From the NCBI GenBank assembly GCA_024635795.1, contig JAGXIH010000013.1, forward strand, positions 157,566-221,565: 64,000 nucleotides of DNA, given 5' to 3'. A program made the translations under genes and the position numbers. Source of the stretch: Salegentibacter sp. Its GTDB lineage: Bacteria; Bacteroidota; Bacteroidia; Flavobacteriales; Flavobacteriaceae. The notes beneath the pieces were generated by a model. It had not been told where the DNA came from. It searched no databases and worked only from the letters and a program-made list of their open reading frames with translations. Shown one piece after another: positions 9,075 to 18,900 of the stretch. How positions within the stretch are numbered: the first letter of the stretch is position 1; each line of letters begins with the position of its first letter.

Positions 9075-10025
9075 TTATTTTAATGAATCCTGCGGCTGCT
9101 CATAAGGTCCCGGTTTTTTTCCAAAGACAGAGAAGTGAACATAACGCTTAGGATTCAGTTTTATATCTTGTAATAATTGTTCCAGCTCTTTTGTTGCCCT
9201 GTTAAGATTATCGTATACCTTATCGTCATTAAGCAATTTTCCTGCAGTTCCATGGCCATTGTTCAGGTTAGTGGATATCTGTTCAAAATCGGCGACCACG
9301 CTTTCAATATCATTGGTGATCTTACCTATATTCATTGTTGATAGTGTATCAGAGAATTTATTGAAATTGGTAGACATTTCATCCAGGTTTGTAAAAGTCC
9401 GGTCTAATTTAGGTGAATTGGTTTTCACCAGGCCTTCCAGTTCAAAAGCAGTTCCTTTAAAAGAGCGGGCTGTTTCTCCCAGATCATTAAAGGTGCTTCT
9501 GATATTGTTACGGGTACTATCATCCATTATCTCGTTAAAGGCGGTTAGCAAAGAATCGGCGCTAACAATGGAACTTTCGATCTTTTCCTGAAGCGGGGCT
9601 AGTTTTTCATTTACCAATTCCATGATTCCCTCTTCCACATCACTTTTTAAGATATCTCCGGATTCAGCCATCTCAGGATCCTCATAATTTGGGATGATAG
9701 CCAGAGATTTATTACCAAGGATGCTACCTCCGTAAACTTCGGCAATACTGGATTTAGAAAACTTAAAATCATTTTCTACGGTAAAGGTTACCCGGATCAA
9801 TCCAGACTGGTCCACAAAATCAATATTAGTGATCTGGCCCACTTTGAGACCGTTTATAGTCACGGGCGAGGAAGGAGATAAGCCTTCTACATCATCATAC
9901 ATGGCGTAAAAGGTCCTGCTCGAATCGAGAAGATTTTTTCCTTTCAGAAAACTGTAACCAAATATCAGGAGAATGATAGCTGTAATAGCTAAAAGGGCAG
10001 TTTTTACCTCACGTGTAAATTTCAA
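9075..10025 (-). CDS. MlaD-family MCE domain protein
   Basis: 316 aa. One N-terminal membrane anchor (about 10-27), then a single MCE domain (about 35-115, with GLSPSSPVTINGLKVGQI) and a long helical region (about 130-290). This is the MlaD/Mce layout of a periplasmic lipid-binding substrate protein for an MlaFEDB-type ABC transporter, whose other genes are not here. The start codon is TTG (LEKFT-type alternatives are absent; no in-frame ATG precedes the anchor). It follows the amidase gene, which suggests a shared role in envelope maintenance. Confidence 0.87.
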   Translation of the reverse strand: MKFTREVKTALLAITAIILLIFGYSFLKGKNLLDSSRTFYAMYDDVEGLSPSSPVTINGLKVGQITNIDFVDQSGLIRVTFTVENDFKFSKSSIAEVYGGSILGNKSLAIIPNYEDPEMAESGDILKSDVEEGIMELVNEKLAPLQEKIESSIVSADSLLTAFNEIMDDSTRNNIRSTFNDLGETARSFKGTAFELEGLVKTNSPKLDRTFTNLDEMSTNFNKFSDTLSTMNIGKITNDIESVVADFEQISTNLNNGHGTAGKLLNDDKVYDNLNRATKELEQLLQDIKLNPKRYVHFSVFGKKPGPYEQPQDSLK

Positions 10026-10080
10026 GAGCTAATTTTTTTTTGAATATGCACAAATTTAGAAATAAAAATAGAAGATAGCT

Positions 10081-11184
10081 CTAATTGACCTCAGATTTTA
10101 GCGCCTCATTAACCGTAATCTTTTTATCATCCCTAAATGCGACAATAAAACTGGAAGGATATCCCTTCTGTTTTGCTTCTCTATGCAATTCCTGAATTCT
10201 CATATAATTGGAGGTGTCTCCATAATAGTATTTAAAAAGCCTATCCTCTTTTTTACGGGTTACATTCCTAAGCCCCTTGAAGTTGTAGGGTTTTGTATCC
10301 AGTTTAGTGCTTCCGGCTGCCAGTTGAACTTTAAAAGTAATACCTTCATAATAATCTGAAGATTCAGCACTTCCAAATTCCCGGTCTGAAATACTTTCCA
10401 GGGTGTTTAGATTAATGTTTTCAGCGTACTTGATTATAGCATCCACAATAGCATTAGAAAGTTTTTCCTGCCCATTCCTACTATTTAAATAGGGGCCTTC
10501 ATGATTATTGGTCAAAAATCCGGTTTCGATTAATACGCTCGGCATAACCGCATTTTTCAATACAAGAAAACCAGCTTGCTTTACGCCACGATTTTTACGT
10601 TTTAGTTTATGGGTGAAATTTTTCTGAATAAAATCAGCCAAAAGGATGCTTTGATTAAGATACTCTTCCTGCATAAGTGCCATCCCTATATAGGATTCAG
10701 GAGAATTGGGATCAAAACCATCGTAGGTGATCTCATAATCCTCCTCGAGGAAGATCACAGAGTTCTCTTTTTTGGCAACCTCAAAGTTTTCCTGAGATTT
10801 ATGGAGTCCCAGCACGAAAGTTTCGGTACCGTAGGCTTGTGAGTTATGAGCATTTAAGTGTACCGAAACAAAAAGATCGGCGTTTGCTTCGTTGGCAATT
10901 TTGGCTCTCTGGTTTAGCTCGATAAAAACATCACTTTTTCGGGTGTAGATAACCTCTATATCCCCTCGTTTTTCAAGGGCTTTCCCTACCTGCAACACAA
11001 TATTTAAGGCAATTTCTTTTTCCCTGAATCCATTACCGCGGTTTCCGGGATCTTTTCCGCCGTGGCCTGCATCAAGTACAACCACAAAACGATCCCTCGG
11101 TGGCTTTTCGGTTTCAAAAGCATAAAGGTAAGATGCTGGCAGAAGAAAAATTAATACGAAAAGTTTAAGTAGGTTCGTTCTCAT
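10081..11184 (-). CDS. N-acetylmuramoyl-L-alanine amidase (Amidase_3)
   Basis: 367 aa from the ATG at 11184. The ORF track starts 5 codons earlier at a TTG, which is less likely because the ATG opens a clean signal peptide (MRTNLLKLFVLIFLLPASYL). The Amidase_3 zinc-site motifs are visible: VVLDAGHGGKDPGN (His), a Glu in REKEIALN, SVHLNAH and the catalytic Glu region VLIETGFLTN. A C-terminal segment (about 275-365) resembles a SPOR-like domain (FKVQLAAGS). Role: cleaves the amide bond between MurNAc and the stem peptide during septum splitting. It is the first gene of the minus-strand operon that runs to bshA and is divergent from the LptD-like gene. Confidence 0.92.
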   Translation of the reverse strand: MRTNLLKLFVLIFLLPASYLYAFETEKPPRDRFVVVLDAGHGGKDPGNRGNGFREKEIALNIVLQVGKALEKRGDIEVIYTRKSDVFIELNQRAKIANEANADLFVSVHLNAHNSQAYGTETFVLGLHKSQENFEVAKKENSVIFLEEDYEITYDGFDPNSPESYIGMALMQEEYLNQSILLADFIQKNFTHKLKRKNRGVKQAGFLVLKNAVMPSVLIETGFLTNNHEGPYLNSRNGQEKLSNAIVDAIIKYAENINLNTLESISDREFGSAESSDYYEGITFKVQLAAGSTKLDTKPYNFKGLRNVTRKKEDRLFKYYYGDTSNYMRIQELHREAKQKGYPSSFIVAFRDDKKITVNEALKSEVN

Positions 11185-11321
11185 AAATACGTAACGCAAA
11201 GTTTGGGGTGAATATTTTAATTACTATTTTTCCTTAAATCTCAAATCCAAGCTGAAAAAATATATGTAATTTTGAATTCGCAAAAAGCGAGCCATTCCTT
11301 ACAAAAATAGCATTTAAAGCA

Positions 11322-14036
11322 TTGCAACCAACTATACAAAATATACTTTTTTGCTCTATTTTTTTTCTTTTTCCGGGTATGATTGCAGCCCAGGAAATCG
11401 GGAAACAAGACGGAATAGAGATTGAAGCCCAGCGCGATACCCTGGTTTCAGTTGGAGATTCGCTTCCTCTTGCTCAAAGCATAAAATCGCTCGATACTAT
11501 TATTGGAGATTCTATAGTTCAGGATACCATAAAACCGCAGGGAAATCAACTTATCACCGATGTAATCACCTATACGGCCAAAGATTATATGCGGATTAGT
11601 CAGAAAGAAAACAGAATGTATCTTTATAATGAAGCCATGATCACTTATGAAGATATGGTTATAAATGCGGGGCTAATTGTTATTGATAATAATAAAAATG
11701 AAGTTTACGCCTATGGCATCCCCGACTCTACCGGGACATACTCGCAAAAACCGGTGTTCACCCAGGCAAACCAAACGGTAGAACCCGATTCAATTCGCTT
11801 TAATTTTGATACTGAAAGAGCTCTGATTTATAATTCCAGGACTCAGCAAGCGTCCTTTAATGTACTGGGAGAAGTTACCAAGCGGGAAAATGATTCGGTT
11901 TATTTTATGAAGAATGTTAGATTTACTACTTCTGAAGATGTAGAAAACCCCGATTATTTTTTCTATGCCCGGCGGATTAAATTAGTCCCGGATAAAAAGA
12001 TAGTTTCAGGGCTCGTAAATATGTATATCGCCGATGTTCCCACGCCTCTGGGATTGCCTTTTGGATATTTCCCTATGACCGATGAGGAAACCTCGGGCTT
12101 TATCCTTCCCAGTTTTGGAGATAGCCGTAGAGGATATTTTCTGCAAAACGGAGGTTATTATTTTGCAATTAGCGATTATGTAGACCTTATGGTTTTGGGA
12201 GCCTATTATACCAACGGTAGTTATGAGCTAAGCACAGCATCCAATTACGCAAAACGATATAGATACCGAGGTAATTTCAGATTAAGGTATGAGAACCAGC
12301 TGGATAGTGAACGTGGCTTTCCCGATTATGCTGAAAGAACGCAATATAACATACAGTGGACCCACAATCAGGATGCAAAAGCAAATCCCAATTCACGATT
12401 TTCTGCATCGGTTAACCTTGGGAGTAGCACCTATTACAAAGAATCTGCAAATCAAGGGAATACAGGGAATTTCTTAAACAATACTTTAAGTTCTTCGGTG
12501 TCTTACAGTAAAACCTTTGAAGGAGAGCCTCAGGTTAATTTAAGCGTTGCGGCCAGGCATTCTCAGAATACCAATACGCAAAGTATTAATATGAGTTTGC
12601 CAACCGCGCAGTTGAGTATGTCCAGAATCTATCCCTTCGCCCCTAAGACGGGTGCAAAAAAGGGATTTATTGAAAATATCAATTTTCAGTATAATTTTAG
12701 GGGAGAAAATCAGATCCAGACTACAGATTCGCTCTTTTTTCAACCAGAAATGTTTGAGGGGATGAATTTTGGTGCAAAGCATACCATCCCGGTTTCCACC
12801 AACTTTAAGGTATTTAAATATTTAAGCGCAAGTGTAAATGCCAATTACGATGAAAACTGGGTCTTCAAAACCTTTGAGCGATCCTGGGATGATGTAGCCA
12901 ATGAAGAAGTTATCGATACCATTAATAAATTCGATTCATACCGAACTTATAATTTCAGCACCAATATAGGAACTACAATTTACGGTTTAAAAAACTTCGG
13001 TAAAGACAAAAAGATACAGGCTATACGCCACGTTATGCGCCCTAATATAAGTTATAATATTAATCCTGCCTTCGATCAATATTACGATAGCTATGAGCGT
13101 ATTAATCCGGCAAACCCACTGGAAACCAACATGGTTGATTATTCCCGTTTTCAGGGAACGCTCTACGGGGCTCCGGGAAGAAGGTTTTCAAGTTCTATTG
13201 GTTTAAGCCTAAGCAATACCCTGGAAGCCAAAATTCGCTCTAAAGACAGCACTGCAACGGAGCCCGAAAAGATCACCCTGCTTAATAACTTTTCTTTAAA
13301 TACCTCTTATAATCTTGCGGGAGACTCCCTGCGCTTATCTCCTATTTCTTTTCGTGGAGGCATTCCTATTATTCGAAATAAACTGGATATAAATGTGGCC
13401 GGGAATATAGATATCTATGCGTTGGACAATAACAACCGAAGAATAGATAAGCTGAATATTAATAATGGTGGAAGTCTCTTCCGGTTTACCAATGCCAATA
13501 TAAGTTTCGGGTATTCCTTTTCCAGTAAGGATTTTGAAGATGATGGCGAAGAAGGTGATGAACTGGATAATGAAACTTACAGAAATGGTGGTCGTCGTGA
13601 TGATCTCTTCGGAAAAGGAACGGACTTGGACGGGCGGTTCTATGATGAAGATGATTCTGAAGACGAAAGCCGCGACGAACGTGACGACAGTTGGTACAAT
13701 TATAAGATTCCTTGGGACCTGCGGCTATCCTACACCATGACTTATAACAACAGTGCCAGGCAAAATGAGATCACCTCTCATTCCATAATGTTTTCGGGAG
13801 ACGTGGAAATTTCCCCAAAATGGACGGTAGGTGGTTCGTCAGGGTTCGACTTAAAGGAACAAGGATTCACCTATACGCAGTTGCGTTTTCAACGAGACCT
13901 TGATAGCTGGAGAATGAGTTTTAACTGGGTACCTTTTAGCGAACGTAGTTCATGGTACTTTTTTATAGGAATAAAATCATCTATCTTAAGCGATATTAAA
14001 TATGATAAGCGACGGGAGCCAGACCGCCAGCTTTAA
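11322..14036 (+). CDS. LptD-like LPS-assembly outer-membrane protein (OstA-type)
   Basis: 904 aa. The start is TTG (11322), which gives a convincing signal peptide (MQPTIQNILFCSIFFLFPGM, then IAAQ). The first ATG would cut that signal off. Residues about 65-230 form an OstA/LptA-like beta-jellyroll (KDYMRISQKENRMYLYNEA, PVFTQANQTVEPDSI). The rest is a long barrel with a typical LptD patch (GFILPSFGDSRRGYFLQNGG). An unusually acidic insert lies near residues 735-795, rich in Asp/Glu (DFEDDGEEGDELDNE). Role by family: with LptE it inserts LPS into the outer leaflet. The next gene, ridA, is 12 bp downstream. Confidence 0.85.
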   Translation: MQPTIQNILFCSIFFLFPGMIAAQEIGKQDGIEIEAQRDTLVSVGDSLPLAQSIKSLDTIIGDSIVQDTIKPQGNQLITDVITYTAKDYMRISQKENRMYLYNEAMITYEDMVINAGLIVIDNNKNEVYAYGIPDSTGTYSQKPVFTQANQTVEPDSIRFNFDTERALIYNSRTQQASFNVLGEVTKRENDSVYFMKNVRFTTSEDVENPDYFFYARRIKLVPDKKIVSGLVNMYIADVPTPLGLPFGYFPMTDEETSGFILPSFGDSRRGYFLQNGGYYFAISDYVDLMVLGAYYTNGSYELSTASNYAKRYRYRGNFRLRYENQLDSERGFPDYAERTQYNIQWTHNQDAKANPNSRFSASVNLGSSTYYKESANQGNTGNFLNNTLSSSVSYSKTFEGEPQVNLSVAARHSQNTNTQSINMSLPTAQLSMSRIYPFAPKTGAKKGFIENINFQYNFRGENQIQTTDSLFFQPEMFEGMNFGAKHTIPVSTNFKVFKYLSASVNANYDENWVFKTFERSWDDVANEEVIDTINKFDSYRTYNFSTNIGTTIYGLKNFGKDKKIQAIRHVMRPNISYNINPAFDQYYDSYERINPANPLETNMVDYSRFQGTLYGAPGRRFSSSIGLSLSNTLEAKIRSKDSTATEPEKITLLNNFSLNTSYNLAGDSLRLSPISFRGGIPIIRNKLDINVAGNIDIYALDNNNRRIDKLNINNGGSLFRFTNANISFGYSFSSKDFEDDGEEGDELDNETYRNGGRRDDLFGKGTDLDGRFYDEDDSEDESRDERDDSWYNYKIPWDLRLSYTMTYNNSARQNEITSHSIMFSGDVEISPKWTVGGSSGFDLKEQGFTYTQLRFQRDLDSWRMSFNWVPFSERSSWYFFIGIKSSILSDIKYDKRREPDRQL

Positions 14037-14048
14037 AAATAATACTTC

Positions 14049-14432
14049 ATGAAAAAGATTATCAGAACAAAAAATGCACCGGCTCCTATAGGGCCATATA
14101 ATCAGGCGGTAATGAGCGGGAATATGCTTTTTGTTTCGGGACAAATCGCTATTAACCCTGAAACCGGAGAACTGGAAACATCAGATCTCAAAAGAGAAAC
14201 CAGTCTTGTGATGGAAAATCTTAGAGCCATCCTTAAGGAAGCAGGTTTAAGTTTCGAAAACGTAATTAAAACCTCCATTTTCATAAGTGATATGAATAAT
14301 TTCGCCCAAATAAATGAGGTCTATGCTAAGTATTTTGATGCAGAGACCGCCCCTGCCAGGGAGACTGTGGAAGTGGCAAACCTGCCAAAATTCGTAAACG
14401 TGGAGATAAGCGCTATCGCTGTGAAGTTTTAA
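14049..14432 (+). CDS. ridA: RidA family 2-iminobutanoate/2-iminopropanoate deaminase
   Basis: 127 aa, the normal RidA length. Motifs: APAPIGPYNQAV near the N-terminus, LFVSGQIAINPETGE, and the C-terminal PARETVEVANLPKFVNVEI with the substrate-binding Arg. Role: hydrolyses reactive enamine/imine intermediates released by PLP enzymes in the cytoplasm. It lies 12 bp after the LptD-like gene and is probably co-transcribed with it, a genomic rather than functional link. Confidence 0.94.
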   Translation: MKKIIRTKNAPAPIGPYNQAVMSGNMLFVSGQIAINPETGELETSDLKRETSLVMENLRAILKEAGLSFENVIKTSIFISDMNNFAQINEVYAKYFDAETAPARETVEVANLPKFVNVEISAIAVKF

Positions 14433-14457
14433 ATACTCTTACCCGAAGGAAACCAAA

Positions 14458-14826
14458 TTAAATTCCCTGAATAAGCAATTTTGCGGTGGCCGGATTAGTT
14501 GCCAGCGGAATATTATGGACGTCACAAATACGCATAAGCATGAAAATATCTGGTTCATGAGGGTGTTTGTCCATAGGATCCCTAAAGAAAATCACCATTT
14601 GGATCTGCCCTTCTGCAACTTTGGCAGCTATTTGGGCATCCCCGCCTATAGGCCCGGATAGTAATTTTTCTACTTCAAATCCGGCTGTTTCGGTTTTTGC
14701 ACCGGTTGTTCCCGTTGCGATGAGATGAATTTCCTTGGATTGCAGAATTTCCCGGTTTTCATTTAAAAATTGAACCATTTCAGCTTTCTTCCCGTTATGG
14801 GCTATTATTGCTATTGTTTTCTTCAT
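14458..14826 (-). CDS. mgsA: Methylglyoxal synthase
   Basis: 122 aa. Recognised by IAHNGKKAEMV (phosphate loop), SGPIGGDAQIAA with the catalytic Asp, and a C-terminal DVHNIPLATNPATAKLLI. Role: converts dihydroxyacetone phosphate to methylglyoxal, a bypass that relieves sugar-phosphate stress. It follows pfkA by 1 bp on the same strand, so glycolytic commitment and the overflow bypass share one transcript. Confidence 0.95.
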   Translation of the reverse strand: MKKTIAIIAHNGKKAEMVQFLNENREILQSKEIHLIATGTTGAKTETAGFEVEKLLSGPIGGDAQIAAKVAEGQIQMVIFFRDPMDKHPHEPDIFMLMRICDVHNIPLATNPATAKLLIQGI

Positions 14827-14827
14827 T

Positions 14828-15814
14828 TTAAGTGGAAAGGATATCGGAGATTCTTAGCAATTCTTTATTAATAGTTGGCTTGTCTTTTAAGGCCTTATCC
14901 AGATCGCAGGCTTCAATTCGGTTATTCATCATCCCCACCATTACATTATGCTGACCGTCCAGAAGTAATTCCACCGCTTTTACACACATCCTACTGGCCA
15001 AAACCCTGTCAAAGCAGGTGGGACTACCCCCACGTTGAATATGCCCTAATACGGTTACTTTAGCATCATAGTACGGAAGGTTTTCCTTTACATATTCTGC
15101 AAGTTCAAATACATTTTTTCCGATCTTGTCCCCTTCTGAAACTACCACGATACTGGAAGTCTTACCTGAGCGCCTACTTCTTTCGAGGGAATTTAATAAT
15201 CTATCGAGACCTAAATTCTCTTCAGGAATAAGGATTTCCTCTGCACCCGCTCCAATTCCACTGTTAAGAGCGATAAAACCGGCATCCCGGCCCATAACTT
15301 CCACAAAGAATAACCTATTATGAGAGCTAGCGGTATCTCTTATTTTGTCTATGGCCTCCACTACAGTATTCAAAGCAGTATCGTAGCCAATGGTATATTG
15401 AGTTCCAAAAATATCGTTATCTATCGTACCGGGCACTCCCAGTACCGGGATGCCATGTTCTTTGAAAAGCACCTGTCCACCTCTAAATGTCCCATCTCCA
15501 CCGATAAGAACCATTGCGTCTATACCAAGTTTTTTAATATTAGCTGCTGCTTTTGCCCTGCCTTCTTCAGTTAAAAATTCTTTGGAACGCGCAGATTGCA
15601 GAATAGTGCCCCCAAGTTGGATAATATTTCGCACACTACGCGCATTAAGTTCCAGATAATCATCCTCAATCATTCCCTGAAAGCCTCTTTTAAAACCAAA
15701 GCATTCTACATGATAATATGCGCAGGCCCGGGTTACAGCACGTATGGCAGCATTCATCCCGGGAGAATCTCCCCCGGAGGTCATTAATCCTATTCTTTTT
15801 ATTCTTGGTGGCAT
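14828..15814 (-). CDS. pfkA: ATP-dependent 6-phosphofructokinase
   Basis: 328 aa, the usual bacterial PfkA length. Motifs: MTSGGDSPGMNAAIR (ATP site), LIGGDGTFRGG, PGTIDNDIFGTQYT with the catalytic TIDND, and GHIQRGGSPTCFDRVLASR. The Gly in the GGDGT loop points to ATP rather than pyrophosphate as donor. Role: fructose-6-phosphate to fructose-1,6-bisphosphate. First gene of a two-gene operon with mgsA. Confidence 0.96.
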   Translation of the reverse strand: MPPRIKRIGLMTSGGDSPGMNAAIRAVTRACAYYHVECFGFKRGFQGMIEDDYLELNARSVRNIIQLGGTILQSARSKEFLTEEGRAKAAANIKKLGIDAMVLIGGDGTFRGGQVLFKEHGIPVLGVPGTIDNDIFGTQYTIGYDTALNTVVEAIDKIRDTASSHNRLFFVEVMGRDAGFIALNSGIGAGAEEILIPEENLGLDRLLNSLERSRRSGKTSSIVVVSEGDKIGKNVFELAEYVKENLPYYDAKVTVLGHIQRGGSPTCFDRVLASRMCVKAVELLLDGQHNVMVGMMNNRIEACDLDKALKDKPTINKELLRISDILST

Positions 15815-15958
15815 CTTCTTTTATTTAACATTATAAATCTACGAACAAAGGCTTAAATAGCCGCGCCTGCACAAAATTTAATTTATGGCCAACAAATGAA
15901 CAAATAGCAATCTTAAAATAAAAATGAATTTATTTCATCCGGTCAAATTCCTGCCAAT

Positions 15959-18900
15959 TTAATTGAAGCGTTCCTCCGGGAAGTTTATGTAATCTGGCGC
16001 GATAGATTTTGGCGATTTCTCCTGTCCTTCCTCTTCTTCAGATTTTATATTTTCCTTATTCAGAATTTTTCGTATCATTTCCTTAAAAGTATCAAAATCA
16101 ACTGAATAGGAAATTCCAATTCCCTGGGTGAAGCCAATCTCCTCTCCAATGAACTGGATATTGTTTTCACGATTAAAAACTTTTGCTCTCAGCGACCCGT
16201 CTTCATTCAGAAGAAAATCTATTTGAAGATCCCCCACAATTATCGACTCGGTAACACCTCCAATAGGAACCCCCACCTGTCCGTTTATAATTACCCGGTC
16301 ACTAATTTGTGTAGAAAGGGTTAGACCAAATCTATCTACTTTTTGCTGATCTGGAGTACGGTCGCCCTGAACATAGTTCACGCCCACCTGAAATTTCCCA
16401 TCCTCATCTGCAAAAATATCGTTTACTATACTTGAAGCTCTTTCTGCCAGGGTTCCTGTGATGGCATTTTGACGTAAGCCAAACTCACTATAAAAAGAGC
16501 CCTGGGTAACCAGGAATAGGGCCTGTAATTCCCTACTCGCCCTGTCATCCATACGGTATTCCAATTCTGAACGTACCACGGAGCTGGCGTTGGGAAATTC
16601 AATTTCAAAGGTAATATCGGGTTGAATAATCTCTCCCTGAAGATCTATGATCACTTCTACCGGTATTTTTCTGTTTATACTGGGGTTTTCAAGGAGTACC
16701 GCAGGGTTGGCATTAAGCTCGTAAATGGCACGAACATCAAGCTGAGCCCGGGCCGGATTACCATCCCAGTTAATACTTCCGCCAGATTCCACTTTAAAAA
16801 CTTTTTGAACTAAACCAGCATACTTAAAGTTGTAAACCCCTTCGTAGGCCACAAAATCACCCCACATATTGAATTTTCCATTGGTGTTGATTTCCAACAA
16901 AAGGTTCCCTGCACCGCGGCCGCGAAGCGTACTTCCGCTGGTTTGGTCTACCACAACTTCCACTTCAGCATCACTGGTGACATCAAGATCAAACACCATT
17001 TCCATACCTTTCACCTCCCTGGTGACGATTTTTTCGCCGGCCAATCGGGCTGCTTTTTCCTCAGGACTAAGGAAATAGATATAGGAATTATCTCCGGCCG
17101 ATTCGGTTTCATTTAAAGGAATTTTAAAAACAGTACCTCTTTCGGTGGCGGCATTTACTTCAATAACCAGTTCATCGGTAGGTCCTTTAATACTCGCTTC
17201 CCCACTAATAAAAGCTGTTCCATAGTACAGAGCATCTTCACTGGCGTCTGTATCAAGGACCAAAAGCCTGTCTGTAGTGACATCCAGATTAAGCATCCAT
17301 TCCCGGAAATTGCGATGTCTTATATAACCATCAAGAGTTCCGCGAGTACCATATTTAGTGTCCACTAATTCAATTTGATCAAAATTGAATTGTTGTTCGG
17401 TAAGGTTAATCGTGGCTTCATCCCTGAAATCAAAATCCACATTCAGATAAGGAATTCTAAGACCTGCATCTATAAGACTTAGTTGCCCTGAAAATTCGGG
17501 ATTCTTGTAATTCCCTGAAACCCCAGCGCTTCCTGAAGCGAAACCTCTAATATTACTGATAACTTCCCCTCCCAGCGGACTGAAAGCTGCCATATTTAGG
17601 CGATTAAGGTCCACATCGAGATCAATCCTGGGTTCCTGGCCACTTACATCAATATTTCCCAGGGCCGAAAGTGATTCGAACTCTTTTTTCCTAAGAGTTG
17701 CATTGACATTATAATTGGTAAGGTCTTCATTTCCTTCTACATCAATCACAAGGTTCCCCAGGAGGTTGTCATTCACATCCAGGGAATCAATGCGTAAAGA
17801 GGTATTCGGATAATAGGCGCCATCCTCCTGTAACAAGTCCAGTTTTCCGTTCAGGACACCTGCCAGTCGTAGGCTATCGATTTGCGGAGTGATCTTCCCG
17901 ATATCCACATCGTCAAATTCCATACTGAAATTTTTATAAGTTGAATCCCGAAGCACCCCGCTTAGTCTTATTTCCTCATTCTGATGGCTCATCACCAGAG
18001 AATCAATGGTGATGTTTTTAAAATTATTATCAAAGACTATTTTGTTGCTCTTATTCCGGTCTTCATTGATGTACCAAATATTTTCCCTGAAACGGATATC
18101 AGATCGCTGGATTCCCACCACCGATTTATTATTTTCGTTTATAGTATGGAAAAGGTTGATGTTAAATACATCGTCATTTTTCTTTCCTCCCTGGAATTCT
18201 GAGCGGATAAAAAGCGTGTCCCTTTGAGTTACATTAATAAAGCTGAATTCTGAAAAATTATAAAATTCAGTAGAAACGCTATCTGACTCAAAGTAGGTAT
18301 TATAAATGGGGTTGGTGTTATCTACCTGCAGGTTCACGTTTTCCAACATATTTCCGAAGAGATCTATCCTGGGCGATCTGAAGGTGATCTTGAATTCAGA
18401 TTCGTCTGATTCCACTCTACCGCGAATAAAAGTATTTGGGGCCAAGATTATTTTGGGGTAGAAAACCTCTATGATCTTGTTGTAAATATCAAAATCGAAT
18501 TCCATAAACTGGTTGCTCGTAATAGTTTCGGGCTCGTAGTTGGTATAAATACTTCCCAGGGAGTTTTTAAACAGGTCAACGATTTCATCTACCTGGAAGA
18601 TTCCCTCCACCTGCCCGCTTATCACATCGGGAGAATTAATTCCTATAGTCCTCACCTGTCCTTCAAAACTGGAAACTATACTGAAATCATCAAAATAATA
18701 AAGGTCATTTTGATTCTGGTACGAGGTATTAAGCAGCAGTATCTCCCCAAAGGCATTATCTATTGTGGTACCCTTCATATTCATAATTACATCTCCCTTA
18801 AAAATGGAAAGACTATCCCTGGTTACCAGGTTGAGTTTATTCAGGTTTGCATATCTTACCGCAGCCTCAAAATCATATACGTTTATTTCTTCCGAAAGGT

